Of a stretch of DNA of 64,000 nt, positions 30,544 through 39,223 are shown piece by piece; position 1 is the stretch's first letter, and every line of letters starts with the position of its first letter. The notes under the pieces were generated by a model, which was not told the DNA's origin, did not search any database, and saw only the letters and a list, made by a program, of their open reading frames with translations. Source of the DNA: UBA7067 sp051880615. GTDB taxonomy: Bacteria; Bacillota; Clostridia; Oscillospirales; Acutalibacteraceae. The DNA is taken from the NCBI GenBank assembly GCA_051880615.1, contig JBJEOH010000034.1:62001-126000 (forward strand), in the 5' to 3' direction. Position numbers and translations under genes: made by a program.

Positions 30544-33456
30544 ATGGCGAATTTTCTGAAAGCCATGTTTGGCAATTACAGCAAGAGAGAGGTAAAAAGA
30601 GTTAAGCCTCTGTGTGACAAGGTTCTTGAGCTTGAAAGCAAATATCAGCCGATGAGCGACAAGGAGCTTAAGGAGCAGACCAATGTACTTAAGGAAAGGC
30701 TTAAAAACGGCGAAACAACCGATGATATTCTGACAGACGCATTCGCGGTTTGCCGTGAGGCATCATACAGAGTTCTCGGTATGAAGCACTTCCCTGTGCA
30801 GATTATCGGCGGAATTGTGCTTCATCAGGGCAGAATCGCCGAGATGAAAACTGGTGAAGGTAAAACCTTGGTTGCTACTCTGCCTGCTTACTTAAACGGC
30901 TTGACAGGTGAGGGCGTTCACATCGTTACGGTAAATGATTACCTTGCACGCCGTGACTCGGAGTGGATGGGCAAGCTTTACCGCTGGCTTGGCTTAAGCG
31001 TAGGTCTTATCGTACACGATTTGCCCAACGATTTAAGAAAAGAGGCTTATGCCGCCGACATTACCTACGGCACGAACAACGAGCTTGGCTTTGACTATCT
31101 GCGTGACAATATGGTTGTTTACAAGGAAAGAAAGGTTCAGAGAGGTCACGCTTTTGCTGTTGTCGATGAGGTTGACTCTATTTTGATTGATGAGGCAAGA
31201 ACTCCGCTTATTATTTCGGGTCAGGGCGATAAGTCCACTGATTTGTACGAGAGAGCGGACGCTCTTGCAAGAACGATGAAGTGCAAAAAATTTGCCGAAA
31301 TCGACAGCAAAGAGGATAATGACGAATACTACAAGGAACACGGAATTGAATATATAGTTGACGAAAAGGCTAAGACTGCTACGCTTACTCCGCTCGGTGT
31401 TAAAAAGGCTGAGCAGTATTTCGGCGTTGAAAACCTCACGGACCCAGACAATCTGACAATTCAGCACCATGTAAACCAGGCTATCAAGGCTTACGGTATT
31501 ATGCAGAAGGATATTGACTATGTAGTCAAGGATAATGAGGTTATCATTGTTGACGAATTTACAGGCCGTCTGATGTACGGCAGACGCTATAACGAGGGTC
31601 TGCATCAGGCTATTGAGGCTAAGGAAGGCGTTAAGATTGCAAACGAGAGCAAGACTCTTGCTACAATCACCTTCCAGAACTACTTCCGTCTTTACAAGAA
31701 GCTTTCCGGTATGACAGGTACGGCTATGACCGAGGAGGAAGAGTTCAGAGAGATTTATAAGCTCGATGTTGTTGAAATACCGACAAACAAGCCTGTTGCC
31801 CGTGAGGATTTGCCGGACGCTATCTTCAAGACCGAAGAGGGCAAGTTCAACGCAGTTATAAATGATATTATCGAGTGCCACGAGAAGGGTCAGCCTGTGC
31901 TTGTCGGCACAATATCAATAGAGAAGTCAGAGCATTTAAGCGCAATGCTTAAACGCAGAGGAATCAAGCACAATGTATTGAACGCAAAGCACCACGAAAA
32001 GGAAGCCGAGATTGTAGCTCAGGCGGGTAAGAAGGGCGCTGTTACGATTGCGACTAATATGGCAGGTCGTGGTACCGATATTATTCTTGGCGGTAACGCT
32101 GAGTATCTTGCAAAGGCTGAGATGCGCCGTATGCAGATTCCCGAGGAGATTATAGCTGAGTCAACAGGCTTCGGCGATACCGACGATCAAGAGATTTTGG
32201 ATGCGAGAAAAACTTTCTCTGAGCTTAACGCTAAATATAAGGACGAGATAAAGGACGAGGCTGAAGAAGTAAGAGCCGCAGGCGGCTTGTTTATTATGGG
32301 TACAGAGCGCCACGAGTCAAGACGAATTGACAACCAGCTCAGAGGCCGTTCGGGCCGACAGGGCGACCCCGGCACAAGCCGTTTTTATCTCTCAACTGAG
32401 GACGATCTGATGCGTTTGTTTGGCGGCGACAGAATGAAAGCGATTATGGAGCGACTCAATGCTCCCGACGATGTTCCGCTTGAGAACAAGATGCTTTCAA
32501 ATATTATTGAAAGCTCACAGCAAAAGGTAGAAAGCCGCAACTTTGCAATAAGAAAGAATGTTTTGCAGTACGACGATGTTATGAACCGCCAGAGAGAGAT
32601 TATCTACGCTCAGCGTGATCAGGTGCTTGACGGCGAGAACATCAAGGATCAGATTCTCAAGATGATTGAGCAGACAATCGAAAGCACTGTTAAGTCGTTC
32701 TGCCCCGATGATGTTTCGCACGATACTTGGAATCTTGAAAGCCTCAGGGATTATTACCTCGGCTGGCTTATTGACGAAACAGAGATGAAGTATACTGCTG
32801 AGGACCTTGAGGGTCTGGAGCAGATTGACCTTATCCGTGAGCTTAACGATAAGGCTATGGAGCTTTACAAGGGCAACGAGGAAATCCTGCCCGAGGAAAC
32901 AATGCGTGAAATGGAGCGTGTTTACCTGCTCAAGAATGTTGACACATACTGGATGGACCACATTGACGCCATGGAGCAGTTAAAGCAGGGTATCAGACTG
33001 CGTGCATACGGTCAGAGAGATCCTGTTGTTGAATACCGCTTTGAGGGCTTTGATATGTTCGACCAGATGATTGCAACGATTCGCGAGAACACAGTCAAGA
33101 TGGTGCTTGTAGCCCCAAGAAGAATTCTTGCAATTCAGAAGCAGCAGGAGGAAATGCAGCGCCGCGCAATGGAGCAGAGAGCGAGGGCAGCCGCAGCAGC
33201 TCAGGCGCAGCAGGAGAGAGCCGCAGCGGCTCAGGAGCAGGCTCGTCAGGCAGCACAGCAGGCACAGCAGAACCAGAAGCTTAATGTTGTGTTCAAGCGC
33301 GAGCAGGTTGCAAAGCCGACTGCGACAAGCGGCGACGGCACTGACAGCGCAAATAAGACTGTGAGAAAGACCGCAAAGCAGAAGGTAGGCAGAAACGACC
33401 CGTGCCCGTGCGGCAGCGGCAAAAAGTACAAGAAGTGCTGCGGCAGGGATGAATAA
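30544..33456 (+). CDS. secA: Protein translocase ATPase SecA
   Basis: SecA is the motor that pushes unfolded preproteins through SecYEG. The 970-residue protein has the DEAD-type motor with Walker A MKTGEGKTLVATLP (about 100-113), the DEVDSILIDEARTPLIISG block (about 205-223), the preprotein-binding domain, TNMAGRGTDIILGG (about 503-516) and RGRSGRQGDPG (about 600-610) of the second motor domain. It ends in an A/Q-rich linker and a SEC-C zinc tail, CPCGSGKKYKKCCG, that binds SecB or ribosomes. The ATG at 30544 is supported by AAAAGGAATGATACT; an in-frame extension to 30499 is upstream of this site. It is a single gene with its own terminator. Confidence 0.97.
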   Translation: MANFLKAMFGNYSKREVKRVKPLCDKVLELESKYQPMSDKELKEQTNVLKERLKNGETTDDILTDAFAVCREASYRVLGMKHFPVQIIGGIVLHQGRIAEMKTGEGKTLVATLPAYLNGLTGEGVHIVTVNDYLARRDSEWMGKLYRWLGLSVGLIVHDLPNDLRKEAYAADITYGTNNELGFDYLRDNMVVYKERKVQRGHAFAVVDEVDSILIDEARTPLIISGQGDKSTDLYERADALARTMKCKKFAEIDSKEDNDEYYKEHGIEYIVDEKAKTATLTPLGVKKAEQYFGVENLTDPDNLTIQHHVNQAIKAYGIMQKDIDYVVKDNEVIIVDEFTGRLMYGRRYNEGLHQAIEAKEGVKIANESKTLATITFQNYFRLYKKLSGMTGTAMTEEEEFREIYKLDVVEIPTNKPVAREDLPDAIFKTEEGKFNAVINDIIECHEKGQPVLVGTISIEKSEHLSAMLKRRGIKHNVLNAKHHEKEAEIVAQAGKKGAVTIATNMAGRGTDIILGGNAEYLAKAEMRRMQIPEEIIAESTGFGDTDDQEILDARKTFSELNAKYKDEIKDEAEEVRAAGGLFIMGTERHESRRIDNQLRGRSGRQGDPGTSRFYLSTEDDLMRLFGGDRMKAIMERLNAPDDVPLENKMLSNIIESSQQKVESRNFAIRKNVLQYDDVMNRQREIIYAQRDQVLDGENIKDQILKMIEQTIESTVKSFCPDDVSHDTWNLESLRDYYLGWLIDETEMKYTAEDLEGLEQIDLIRELNDKAMELYKGNEEILPEETMREMERVYLLKNVDTYWMDHIDAMEQLKQGIRLRAYGQRDPVVEYRFEGFDMFDQMIATIRENTVKMVLVAPRRILAIQKQQEEMQRRAMEQRARAAAAAQAQQERAAAAQEQARQAAQQAQQNQKLNVVFKREQVAKPTATSGDGTDSANKTVRKTAKQKVGRNDPCPCGSGKKYKKCCGRDE

Positions 33457-33470
33457 AATATAGCTGATTA

Positions 33471-33514
33471 GGGCGAAAAACAGCATTAATAAGCGGTTTT
33501 TCGCCCTTAATTTA
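33471..33514 (+). terminator. Terminator of secA
   Basis: A perfect 11-bp stem GGGCGAAAAAC/GTTTTTCGCCC with a 14-base loop, followed by TTAATTT. Positions 33515-33733 are AT-rich with no recognisable feature. Confidence 0.75.
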
Positions 33515-33733
33515 CAGGTTTTTTTGAAATAATGAAAGTTTGGTAAAGTCTGATAGATAATTTTTTTCAGCGATTTTAACTTTGCATATTTTGAATAAAA
33601 ATTTGAAACTGCAAAATTAGAATTGCATAAAACGAAAATCGGGATTAAGCAATAATTGTTAAAAATGATGCCGTAAAATCGTCGTTTTGCTAATTGAAAA
33701 GGCGTATTTTACAAAAAACACACAATCTTTTTG

Positions 33734-33761
33734 TTGACATTCCCGAAAAGCCTGCTATAAT
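33734..33761 (+). promoter_or_regulatory. Strong promoter of the 91-residue unknown gene
   Basis: TTGACA (33734-33739), 16 bases, TATAAT (33756-33761). The leader is about 85 bases and ends in AAAGGAGGAATATTTT. Confidence 0.75.
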
Positions 33762-33853
33762 ATAATCACAGGCAAGAGAAAAGCCTGAAGATAAAATCCG
33801 AAATGTGATTACAAGTCCAGAGTAGGCACGAAAATTTAAAGGAGGAATATTTT

Positions 33854-34129
33854 ATGACACCGATTCTTGAACTTCACGACATCGATGTAACTGAATTCCT
33901 CGCCGTGCTTGACACTTGCGAGGGCAATGTATTTTTAGTTACAAGGGAAGGCGACCACCTCAACTTAAAGAGTAAGCTTTGCCAGCTTGTTGGCTTGACA
34001 CAGCTTATCGAGGGTGGCAAAATTGCAGAGGCTTATATTGTCTGCGAAAACAAGGACGATGAGTCAAAGTTGTTCAGATTTAATCTGCTCGGCGACACAG
34101 GCGACGCAGTAATCGAGAACAAGGATTAA
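33854..34129 (+). CDS. Conserved-looking small protein of unknown function (91 aa)
   Basis: I do not recognise a named family. The protein starts MTPILELHDIDVTEFLAVL and continues with a beta segment GNVFLVTREGDHLNLKSKL, a helix LVGLTQLIEGGKIAEA, and a strand AYIVCENKDDESKLFRFNLLG. It is a compact alpha/beta domain, acidic and soluble, without a signal peptide. The consensus promoter and strong ribosome binding site AAAGGAGGA suggest high expression. It has its own terminator and no operon partners. From its layout a small regulatory or binding protein is possible, but no function is assigned. Confidence 0.8.
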   Translation: MTPILELHDIDVTEFLAVLDTCEGNVFLVTREGDHLNLKSKLCQLVGLTQLIEGGKIAEAYIVCENKDDESKLFRFNLLGDTGDAVIENKD

Positions 34130-34180
34130 TCAGATATTTCCATTTTTTTTTGTTTTACCATTATTTCAAGAAATCCTATA

Positions 34181-34219
34181 CCACAAGGGGCTCGCTTAGG
34201 CGGGCCCTTGTGGTTTTTT
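34181..34219 (+). terminator. Terminator of the 91-residue gene
   Basis: CCACAAGGGGCTCGC pairs with GCGGGCCCTTGTGG around TTAG, with a run of six T after it. Confidence 0.85.
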
Positions 34220-34280
34220 GCATAATTTACCCTTGGTATTACTTAAAATACTAAAAGTATAAAAACACTGGTGGTATAAA

Positions 34281-34312
34281 AAATCCCCGTTTGGAAAAAC
34301 TCCAAACGGGGA
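34281..34312 (-). terminator. Terminator of serA
   Basis: A perfect 12-bp stem TCCCCGTTTGGA/TCCAAACGGGGA with a 5-base loop. On the minus strand it is followed by TTTTTTTATACC, so it ends the serC-serA operon. Confidence 0.85.
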
Positions 34313-34329
34313 ATATTATATTGGGTATA

Positions 34330-35490
34330 TTATTTAATAACTCTTACTCTGACAACGCCGTCAATTTTTGCAATCTCGTCGCTTAATGTCTCGTCAGCAC
34401 CGCTGGCGTCAACAACAGTGTAAGCGTAATCCTTTCTTGACTTGTTCTCCATATTCTCAACATTTGCGCCCTTATCGCTGAGTACAGCCAGACAACGCTG
34501 AAGAATTGAAGGAACATTCTTGTGAAGAATACAGAAACGAATATCGCCTGATCTTGCCATATTAACCTGCGGGAAGTTTACGCTGTTTGTGATGTTGCCG
34601 TTTTCAAGGTAATCCTTAACCTCATCGGCAGCCATAGCGGCACAGTTTTCTTCACTTTCAGGTGTTGATGCGCCAAGGTGCGGCATTGCGATAACACCCG
34701 GAACACCGAGAAGATCGTCTGTTGCAAAGTCTGTAACATATGCTGCAATCTTGCCGTTCTCAATTCCTGCAAGAACATCTGCTGAATTAACAAGGTCAGC
34801 TCTTGAGTAGTTGAGGATTCTCACGCCGTCTTTCATCTTTGCGATGTTCTCTGCACAGATAACATGCTTTGTGTCAGGTGTGAGCGGAACATGAACGGTG
34901 ATGTAGTCACTCTGAGCGAAAATCTCATCAAGTGTTACGCAGTGAGCCATAGACGGTGAAAGCTTTAACGCGCCGTCAACAGAGAGGAACGGGTCATAAC
35001 CGCAAACCTTCATACCAAGAGCAGCGGCTGCGTTTGCAACCAATGCGCCGATTGCGCCAAGACCGATAACACCAAGAGTCTTGCCCTTGATTTCAGGACC
35101 TGTATATGTGCTCTTGCCCTTTTCAACCATCTTGCCAACCTGATCGCCGTTGCCCTTGAGTGTTTTTGCCCACTCGATGCCGTCAACAATCTTTCTTGAG
35201 CTTAAGAGTAAGCCTGCGATAACAAGCTCCTTAACTGCGTTTGCGTTAGCGCCCGGTGTGTTGAACACAACGATGCCGCTCTCGCTGCATTTGTCTATTG
35301 GAATGTTGTTTACGCCTGCACCTGCCCTTGCAATTGCAAGCAGGCTTTCGGGCAGATCCATATCGTGCATTGATGCGCTTCTGACTAAAACTGCATCGGG
35401 ATTTTCAATATCGTCAGATACTGCGAAGCTGTCACCAAGACGGTTTAAACCGATTGGCGAAATTTTATTTAATGTTTTAATGTTATACAT
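34330..35490 (-). CDS. serA: D-3-phosphoglycerate dehydrogenase
   Basis: SerA oxidises 3-phosphoglycerate to 3-phosphohydroxypyruvate, the first step of serine synthesis. The 386-residue protein has the D-2-hydroxyacid dehydrogenase fold: the NAD-binding GLGAIGALVANAAAALG (about 143-159), the YDPF acidic end of strand 2, and the catalytic Arg in LNYSRADLV (about 226) and His in MPHLGASTPESEENC (about 270-284). A C-terminal ACT-like regulatory domain (about 315-386) follows. It is shorter than the E. coli type and matches the short Firmicute/Bacteroidetes form. AAGGAGTATAACTACA precedes the ATG. It follows serC by 27 bases. Confidence 0.95.
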   Translation of the reverse strand: MYNIKTLNKISPIGLNRLGDSFAVSDDIENPDAVLVRSASMHDMDLPESLLAIARAGAGVNNIPIDKCSESGIVVFNTPGANANAVKELVIAGLLLSSRKIVDGIEWAKTLKGNGDQVGKMVEKGKSTYTGPEIKGKTLGVIGLGAIGALVANAAAALGMKVCGYDPFLSVDGALKLSPSMAHCVTLDEIFAQSDYITVHVPLTPDTKHVICAENIAKMKDGVRILNYSRADLVNSADVLAGIENGKIAAYVTDFATDDLLGVPGVIAMPHLGASTPESEENCAAMAADEVKDYLENGNITNSVNFPQVNMARSGDIRFCILHKNVPSILQRCLAVLSDKGANVENMENKSRKDYAYTVVDASGADETLSDEIAKIDGVVRVRVIK

Positions 35491-35517
35491 TGTAGTTATA
35501 CTCCTTATTTGCTGAGA

Positions 35518-36603
35518 TCAGCTGTTTGCCTTTTCAAACTCAGCCATAAATTTAACAAGTGCGTCAACACCCTCATAAGGCATAGCGTTGTAGATTGACG
35601 CTCTCATACCGCCGACTGAGCGGTGGCCCTTAATGTTTTCGAAGCCTCTTGCAGATGCCTCTTTTACAAAGAGCGCGTCAAGGTCTGCGTTGCCTGTTAC
35701 AAACGGAACATTCATAAGAGAACGATCCTCAGGAACAACTGTACCCTTAAAGAGCTTTGAGTTGTCAAGAAAATCGTAAAGAAGCTTTGCCTTCTTCTCA
35801 TTTCTCTCCTTCATTGCCTCAAGTCCGCCGATTTCGTTCTTAACCCACTCAAGAACAAGCTTTGCAATATAGATTGTGTAGCACGGCGGCGTGTTGAACA
35901 TTGAGCCGTTGTCTGCGTGAGTTTTGTAGTTGAACATTGTCGGTGTAATATCCATTGCGTTGCCGATGAGGTCGTCACGGATAATAACGATTGTAACGCC
36001 TGCCGGAGCCATATTCTTCTGTGCGCCTGCGTACAGAACGCCGAACTTTGAAACATCAATCGGCTGAGAGAGAATATAGGATGAGATATCGGCTACAAGC
36101 GGAACATCGCCTGTCTGAGGAAGCTCGTGATAAGCTGTGCCGTAGATAGTGTTGTTCATACAGATGTGGAAGTAATCCGCATCTTTTGTAAATGTAGACG
36201 GGTCAAGCTTTGGAATATATGAGAAGGTTTTATCCTCTGATGAAGCGACCACATTTGCGTTGCCGTAGCGTGATGCTTCCTTATACGCTTTCTTAGCCCA
36301 CTGACCTGTAATTACATAATCAGCCTTGCCTGATTTTGTCATAAGGTTCATAGGAACCATTGCAAACTGCGACGATGCGCCGCCCTGCAGGAATAATACT
36401 TTGTAGTTGTCGGGAATGTTCATAACTTCCCTTAAAAGAGCCTCTGCGCTTTCAATAATGCCGCCGTAAACCTTTGAACGGTGCGACATCTCCATAACTG
36501 ACTGACCACTGCCCTCGTAGTCGAGCATCTGGGCAGCTGCTTTTTCAAGCACCGGCTCAGGCAGCATAGACGGACCTGCAGAAAAGTTGTAAACTCTGCT
36601 CAT
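35518..36603 (-). CDS. serC: Phosphoserine aminotransferase
   Basis: SerC converts 3-phosphohydroxypyruvate and glutamate to phosphoserine, the second step of serine synthesis, and can serve in pyridoxal phosphate synthesis. The 361-residue class V aminotransferase begins MSRVYNFSAGPSMLPEPVLE, the family opening. It has the FLQGGASSQFAMVPMN phosphate-binding loop (about 72-87) and the PLP lysine in YAGAQKNMAPAGVT (about 190-203). The ATG at 36603 is preferred because GAAAGGA lies 9 bases upstream; an ATG 21 bases earlier overlaps that site. serB is not in the window. The promoter is at 36667-36695. Confidence 0.96.
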   Translation of the reverse strand: MSRVYNFSAGPSMLPEPVLEKAAAQMLDYEGSGQSVMEMSHRSKVYGGIIESAEALLREVMNIPDNYKVLFLQGGASSQFAMVPMNLMTKSGKADYVITGQWAKKAYKEASRYGNANVVASSEDKTFSYIPKLDPSTFTKDADYFHICMNNTIYGTAYHELPQTGDVPLVADISSYILSQPIDVSKFGVLYAGAQKNMAPAGVTIVIIRDDLIGNAMDITPTMFNYKTHADNGSMFNTPPCYTIYIAKLVLEWVKNEIGGLEAMKERNEKKAKLLYDFLDNSKLFKGTVVPEDRSLMNVPFVTGNADLDALFVKEASARGFENIKGHRSVGGMRASIYNAMPYEGVDALVKFMAEFEKANS

Positions 36604-36666
36604 AATAACATATCCTTTCTTCATCTAATAAAAGCAGACAAAGTCTGCCAAATTGCTAACACTCTA

Positions 36667-36695
36667 ATTATAAGCGTTGCAAAGGTTGAAGTCAA
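36667..36695 (-). promoter_or_regulatory. Promoter of serC-serA
   Basis: On the minus strand TTGACT (36695-36690), 17 bases, TATAAT (36672-36667), about 65 bases before the serC start. Confidence 0.7.
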
Positions 36696-36807
36696 CACAA
36701 AAAAAGCCGGTTATTGGTGAAATTTGCGGCATAATGCAAAAGTACGCCCGCCAAAACATAATCCGCGCCATACTATTATAATAGGCACGGATTAAAGAAG
36801 GGTGATT

Positions 36808-36949
36808 GTGCGGCTCTTTAAATTAATAATTTACCCGTAACGGGTTCTGTTTAATTCAAGAGTTAATTCAAGAGCAGCGCAGCTGCGACAACAACATTTA
36901 TTCTTTATTATTTATTCGTTGTTCTTTCTTCTTTGCGGCACAGCCGCAC
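36808..36949. other. Intergenic stretch bounded by 8-bp inverted repeats
   Basis: GTGCGGCT (36808-36815) and AGCCGCAC (36942-36949) enclose AT-rich sequence with a small hairpin ACCCG-TAA-CGGGT (36832-36844) and a GCGCAGCTGCG palindrome near 36877. There is no ORF. It lies just after the stop of the nif3 gene on the minus strand and may be a relic repeat. Confidence 0.3.
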
Positions 36950-37699
36950 TCAAAGGTATTCCGTTGGTTCGGTGTTATCCTGCGACACAATAAATTCTAC
37001 ATCGCTGAAGCGGCTTGAAAGAATAGACGCTAAGGGTGCGCATACTATAAATTCAGAACGGTAATGACCTATGTCGGCAATCGCGATTCCCATATTTATA
37101 GCGTCGAGGATTTCGTGATGTTTGATTTCACCCGTTACAAAGGCGTCAATTTTATCGGCGACTTTATAGAACATATCTCCGCCTGCACCGGTGCATATGC
37201 CTACTTTTTTTATGCTTTTGCCTGAGTCGGTATAGCGAAGTCCTTTACAGCCGAGTTTTTCTTTAGTGTGCCTTGCAAAATTTTCTGCCGACATATCGTG
37301 CGTTAATATTCCCAGTGCGATAGGCTCATTCTCAACCATTTCGATAGCTGTAAGCTCAAGCTTTTTTGCAAGCTGTGCGCAGGTGCCTATCGGCGAAATG
37401 TCAAGGTTTGTGTGTGCGCAGATTGCGGTTAATCCCTTATTTGCGAGCATATAGGGAATACTGTCGCTTTTTACCGAGCGAATCGGGCGAAAAATAATCG
37501 GGTGGTGGCTTATTATCAGCTCGCAGCCAAGCCTGTACGCTTCTTCAACAACAGGTGCGGTAATATCAAGGCATACGAGCGCTTTTGTTACCTCTGCGTT
37601 TTTGTCGCCGCAGAGAAGCCCTGCGTTGTCAAAATCCATTGCGGTGCTAAATGGCGCAATTTTGTCTATGTAACCGTAAATTTCACTTACCTTGGTCAT
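36950..37699 (-). CDS. Nif3-like dinuclear metal centre protein (YqfO family)
   Basis: The 249-residue protein has the NIF3 signatures: FDNAGLLCGD (about 23-32), the metal-binding HHP in IISHHPIIFRP (about 61-71), AHTNLD (about 95-100) and, near the end, the DIGHYRSEF segment with a further metal-binding His. Members form toroidal hexamers with two metal ions per subunit; some act as GTP cyclohydrolase I-like or regulatory proteins, and the true role is unsettled. It overlaps trmK by 17 bases, an arrangement conserved in Firmicutes (yqfN-yqfO). It is cytosolic. The inserted PII-like domain of longer YqfO proteins is absent. Confidence 0.92.
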   Translation of the reverse strand: MTKVSEIYGYIDKIAPFSTAMDFDNAGLLCGDKNAEVTKALVCLDITAPVVEEAYRLGCELIISHHPIIFRPIRSVKSDSIPYMLANKGLTAICAHTNLDISPIGTCAQLAKKLELTAIEMVENEPIALGILTHDMSAENFARHTKEKLGCKGLRYTDSGKSIKKVGICTGAGGDMFYKVADKIDAFVTGEIKHHEILDAINMGIAIADIGHYRSEFIVCAPLASILSSRFSDVEFIVSQDNTEPTEYL

Positions 37700-38393
37700 T
37701 GTGTTCTCCTTGAATAAAATTGTTGATTTTATCTATTGTTTTATTTAATGCGGTGGCTTCAGTTTCGTTTCCGCAGCAAAGAAGTCCGCCTTGCTTCTTC
37801 TCAAGCGATGATACTACTTTTTCAAGGTATAGCCTGTCAAGCTCCCGTTCGGGGTTGAGCTTGCCGACTCTTGCGGAAAAATCTGAAAGCGCTTCGCTGC
37901 AGCCGCTGAAGTGTGCAAGCATAACGGTGTAAATTTTGCTGTCGCTTTGTGCTGCCTGCTCACGCACAATTTCAAACCCATTTGAATATAGGTAGCAGCG
38001 CAGTGATTCAGGTCGGGTCATTGGTTGTAAAACAAGGTGTTTATCAGGTGATTTGAGCCATTGTGCATTTTCAATTATAGAGCAGATAAGCTCACCGCCC
38101 ATTCCAGCTATTACAATATCGTCACATTCATCGGGCGATATTTTTTCAAGCCCGTTTGACAGCCTTGCCGAAAGCTTATCTGAAACGCCGCAGCGATTTA
38201 TTGTTTCAATTCCGCTCTGAAGCGGACCTTTATTTATATCAGCGGCTATTGCGTGTGTTATTTTTCCGTTTTGCACAAGATATACAGGAAGATATGCGTG
38301 GTCTGTGCCGATGTCCGCAACTCGCACGCCCTGACGCACAAATTCGGCACACAGCAAAAGCCTTTTATCGAGTTTTATTTCACTTCTGTTCAA
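37683..38393 (-). CDS. trmK: tRNA (adenine22-N1)-methyltransferase
   Basis: TrmK methylates N1 of A22 in tRNA using S-adenosylmethionine. The 236-residue protein opens with the LDKRLLLCAEFV helix, then motif I VADIGTDHAYLPVYLV (about 26-41), the ADINKGPL acidic residue (about 51-58) and the AGMGGELI motif (about 96-103), followed by QPMTRPESLRCYLYSNGF. The likely start is the TTG at 38393, with TTTTGGAGTGA 7 bases upstream; an earlier TTG at 38411 lies inside the T run of the preceding terminator. It is translated with the overlapping nif3-like gene. Confidence 0.92.
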   Translation of the reverse strand: MNRSEIKLDKRLLLCAEFVRQGVRVADIGTDHAYLPVYLVQNGKITHAIAADINKGPLQSGIETINRCGVSDKLSARLSNGLEKISPDECDDIVIAGMGGELICSIIENAQWLKSPDKHLVLQPMTRPESLRCYLYSNGFEIVREQAAQSDSKIYTVMLAHFSGCSEALSDFSARVGKLNPERELDRLYLEKVVSSLEKKQGGLLCCGNETEATALNKTIDKINNFIQGEHNDQGK

Positions 38394-38404
38394 AAAATCA
38401 CTCC

Positions 38405-38435
38405 AAAACAAAACGGCGTGTCAAAAGGCACGCCG
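38405..38435 (-). terminator. Terminator of the DUF1858 gene
   Basis: On the minus strand CGGCGTG pairs with CACGCCG and runs into TTTTGTTTT. The T run abuts the ribosome binding site of trmK, so read-through may feed trmK. Confidence 0.7.
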
Positions 38436-38474
38436 GAAGTCGGTTCGGCATATCTGCCGATTTGTTTCTGTTTA

Positions 38475-38678
38475 TTATTTGTTTGCAAGATGATTGTTGA
38501 TTTTTTCAACCATCTCATCTGCGTTTACACCGTGAACAGCGCAAGCCTCCTCAAGGGATTCGCCTCTTGAGGCCGGGCAGCCGAGACAGTGCATTCCCAT
38601 TTCAAAAAAGAAAGGAGCAGTTGTTGAATCAAGGTCAAGGATATCGCCGATGATTGTATCTTTTGTAATTTCTGCCAT
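38475..38678 (-). CDS. DUF1858 domain protein (small disulfide-type protein)
   Basis: The 67-residue protein has the DUF1858 pattern: ITKDTIIGDILDLDSTTAPFFFEMGMHCLGCPASRGESLEEACAVHG in effect, with the CLGC dithiol motif at residues 31-34 near the start of the second helix. The family is often annotated as a hybrid-cluster-associated disulfide oxidoreductase, but activity has not been shown. It is an all-helical, cytosolic, acidic protein. ACGGAGGAATATAAA precedes the ATG. It has its own terminator. Confidence 0.88.
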   Translation of the reverse strand: MAEITKDTIIGDILDLDSTTAPFFFEMGMHCLGCPASRGESLEEACAVHGVNADEMVEKINNHLANK

Positions 38679-38758
38679 TTTATATTCCTCCGTTTTGTTT
38701 ATCTTCAGATAAGCCTATTATATCCCAAAGAGAATATAAAATCAACATAAAACACAAA

Positions 38759-38780
38759 ATCCCCCGAATAAACGGGGGAT
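38759..38780 (-). terminator. Terminator of the zinc-ribbon gene
   Basis: ATCCCCCG pairs with CGGGGGAT around AATAAA; on the minus strand it is followed by TTTGTGTTTT. Confidence 0.8.
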
Positions 38781-38815
38781 GGTTTGCGCATTAAAAACTC
38801 TTTAGCAAGAAGTAA

Positions 38816-39094
38816 TTAATTCTGCTCCTTGATTTTTGCAAAACAATCGCTGCAATATACAGGACGGTCTTCTCTTGGCTTAAAAGGAACCTTAGCTTCT
38901 TTTCCGCAAGATGCACATACAGCAGTAAACATTTCGCGCTCAGTCTTGTTAGCGTTCTTGCGAGCATCTCTGCAAGCCTTGCATCTCTGCGGCTCGTTTA
39001 CAAAGCCTTTCTCCGCATAGAACTCCTGCTCACCTGCTGTGAACACGAACTCGTTGCCACACTCTTTGCAGGTTAGAGTCTTGTCTTCGTACAT
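38816..39094 (-). CDS. Double zinc-ribbon protein (CxxC type)
   Basis: The 92-residue protein has two treble-clef/zinc-ribbon units. The first has CKEC at about 9-12 and CKAC at 38-41, with the FTAGEQEFYAEKGFVNEPQRC pattern of the probable zinc-ribbon family between them. The second has CASC at about 60-63 and CSDC at 80-83, with VPFKPREDRPVYC. Proteins of this kind are common in Clostridia; nucleic-acid or ribosome binding is likely but not shown. GAGGTAAAACAA precedes the ATG. The short region 39095-39223 to sigH contains only small inverted repeats (ATACTAA/TTAGTAT near 39161-39185). Confidence 0.85.
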   Translation of the reverse strand: MYEDKTLTCKECGNEFVFTAGEQEFYAEKGFVNEPQRCKACRDARKNANKTEREMFTAVCASCGKEAKVPFKPREDRPVYCSDCFAKIKEQN

Positions 39095-39223
39095 TTGTTT
39101 TACCTCACTTTGGTGAATTTGTTTTATCCCTCGAGTGGAGTCGCACCACTGCCTTTGTTTGATACTAAGTAAAAGGTGTTTAGTATTACAATGCTCTTCG
39201 TGAGCTACGGGGATATATATCAG

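Noticed and set aside
31033..31881. A 282-codon minus-strand frame inside secA
   Set aside because: It is a shadow of the secA reading frame; secA is unambiguous and the antisense protein is leucine-rich with no family features.
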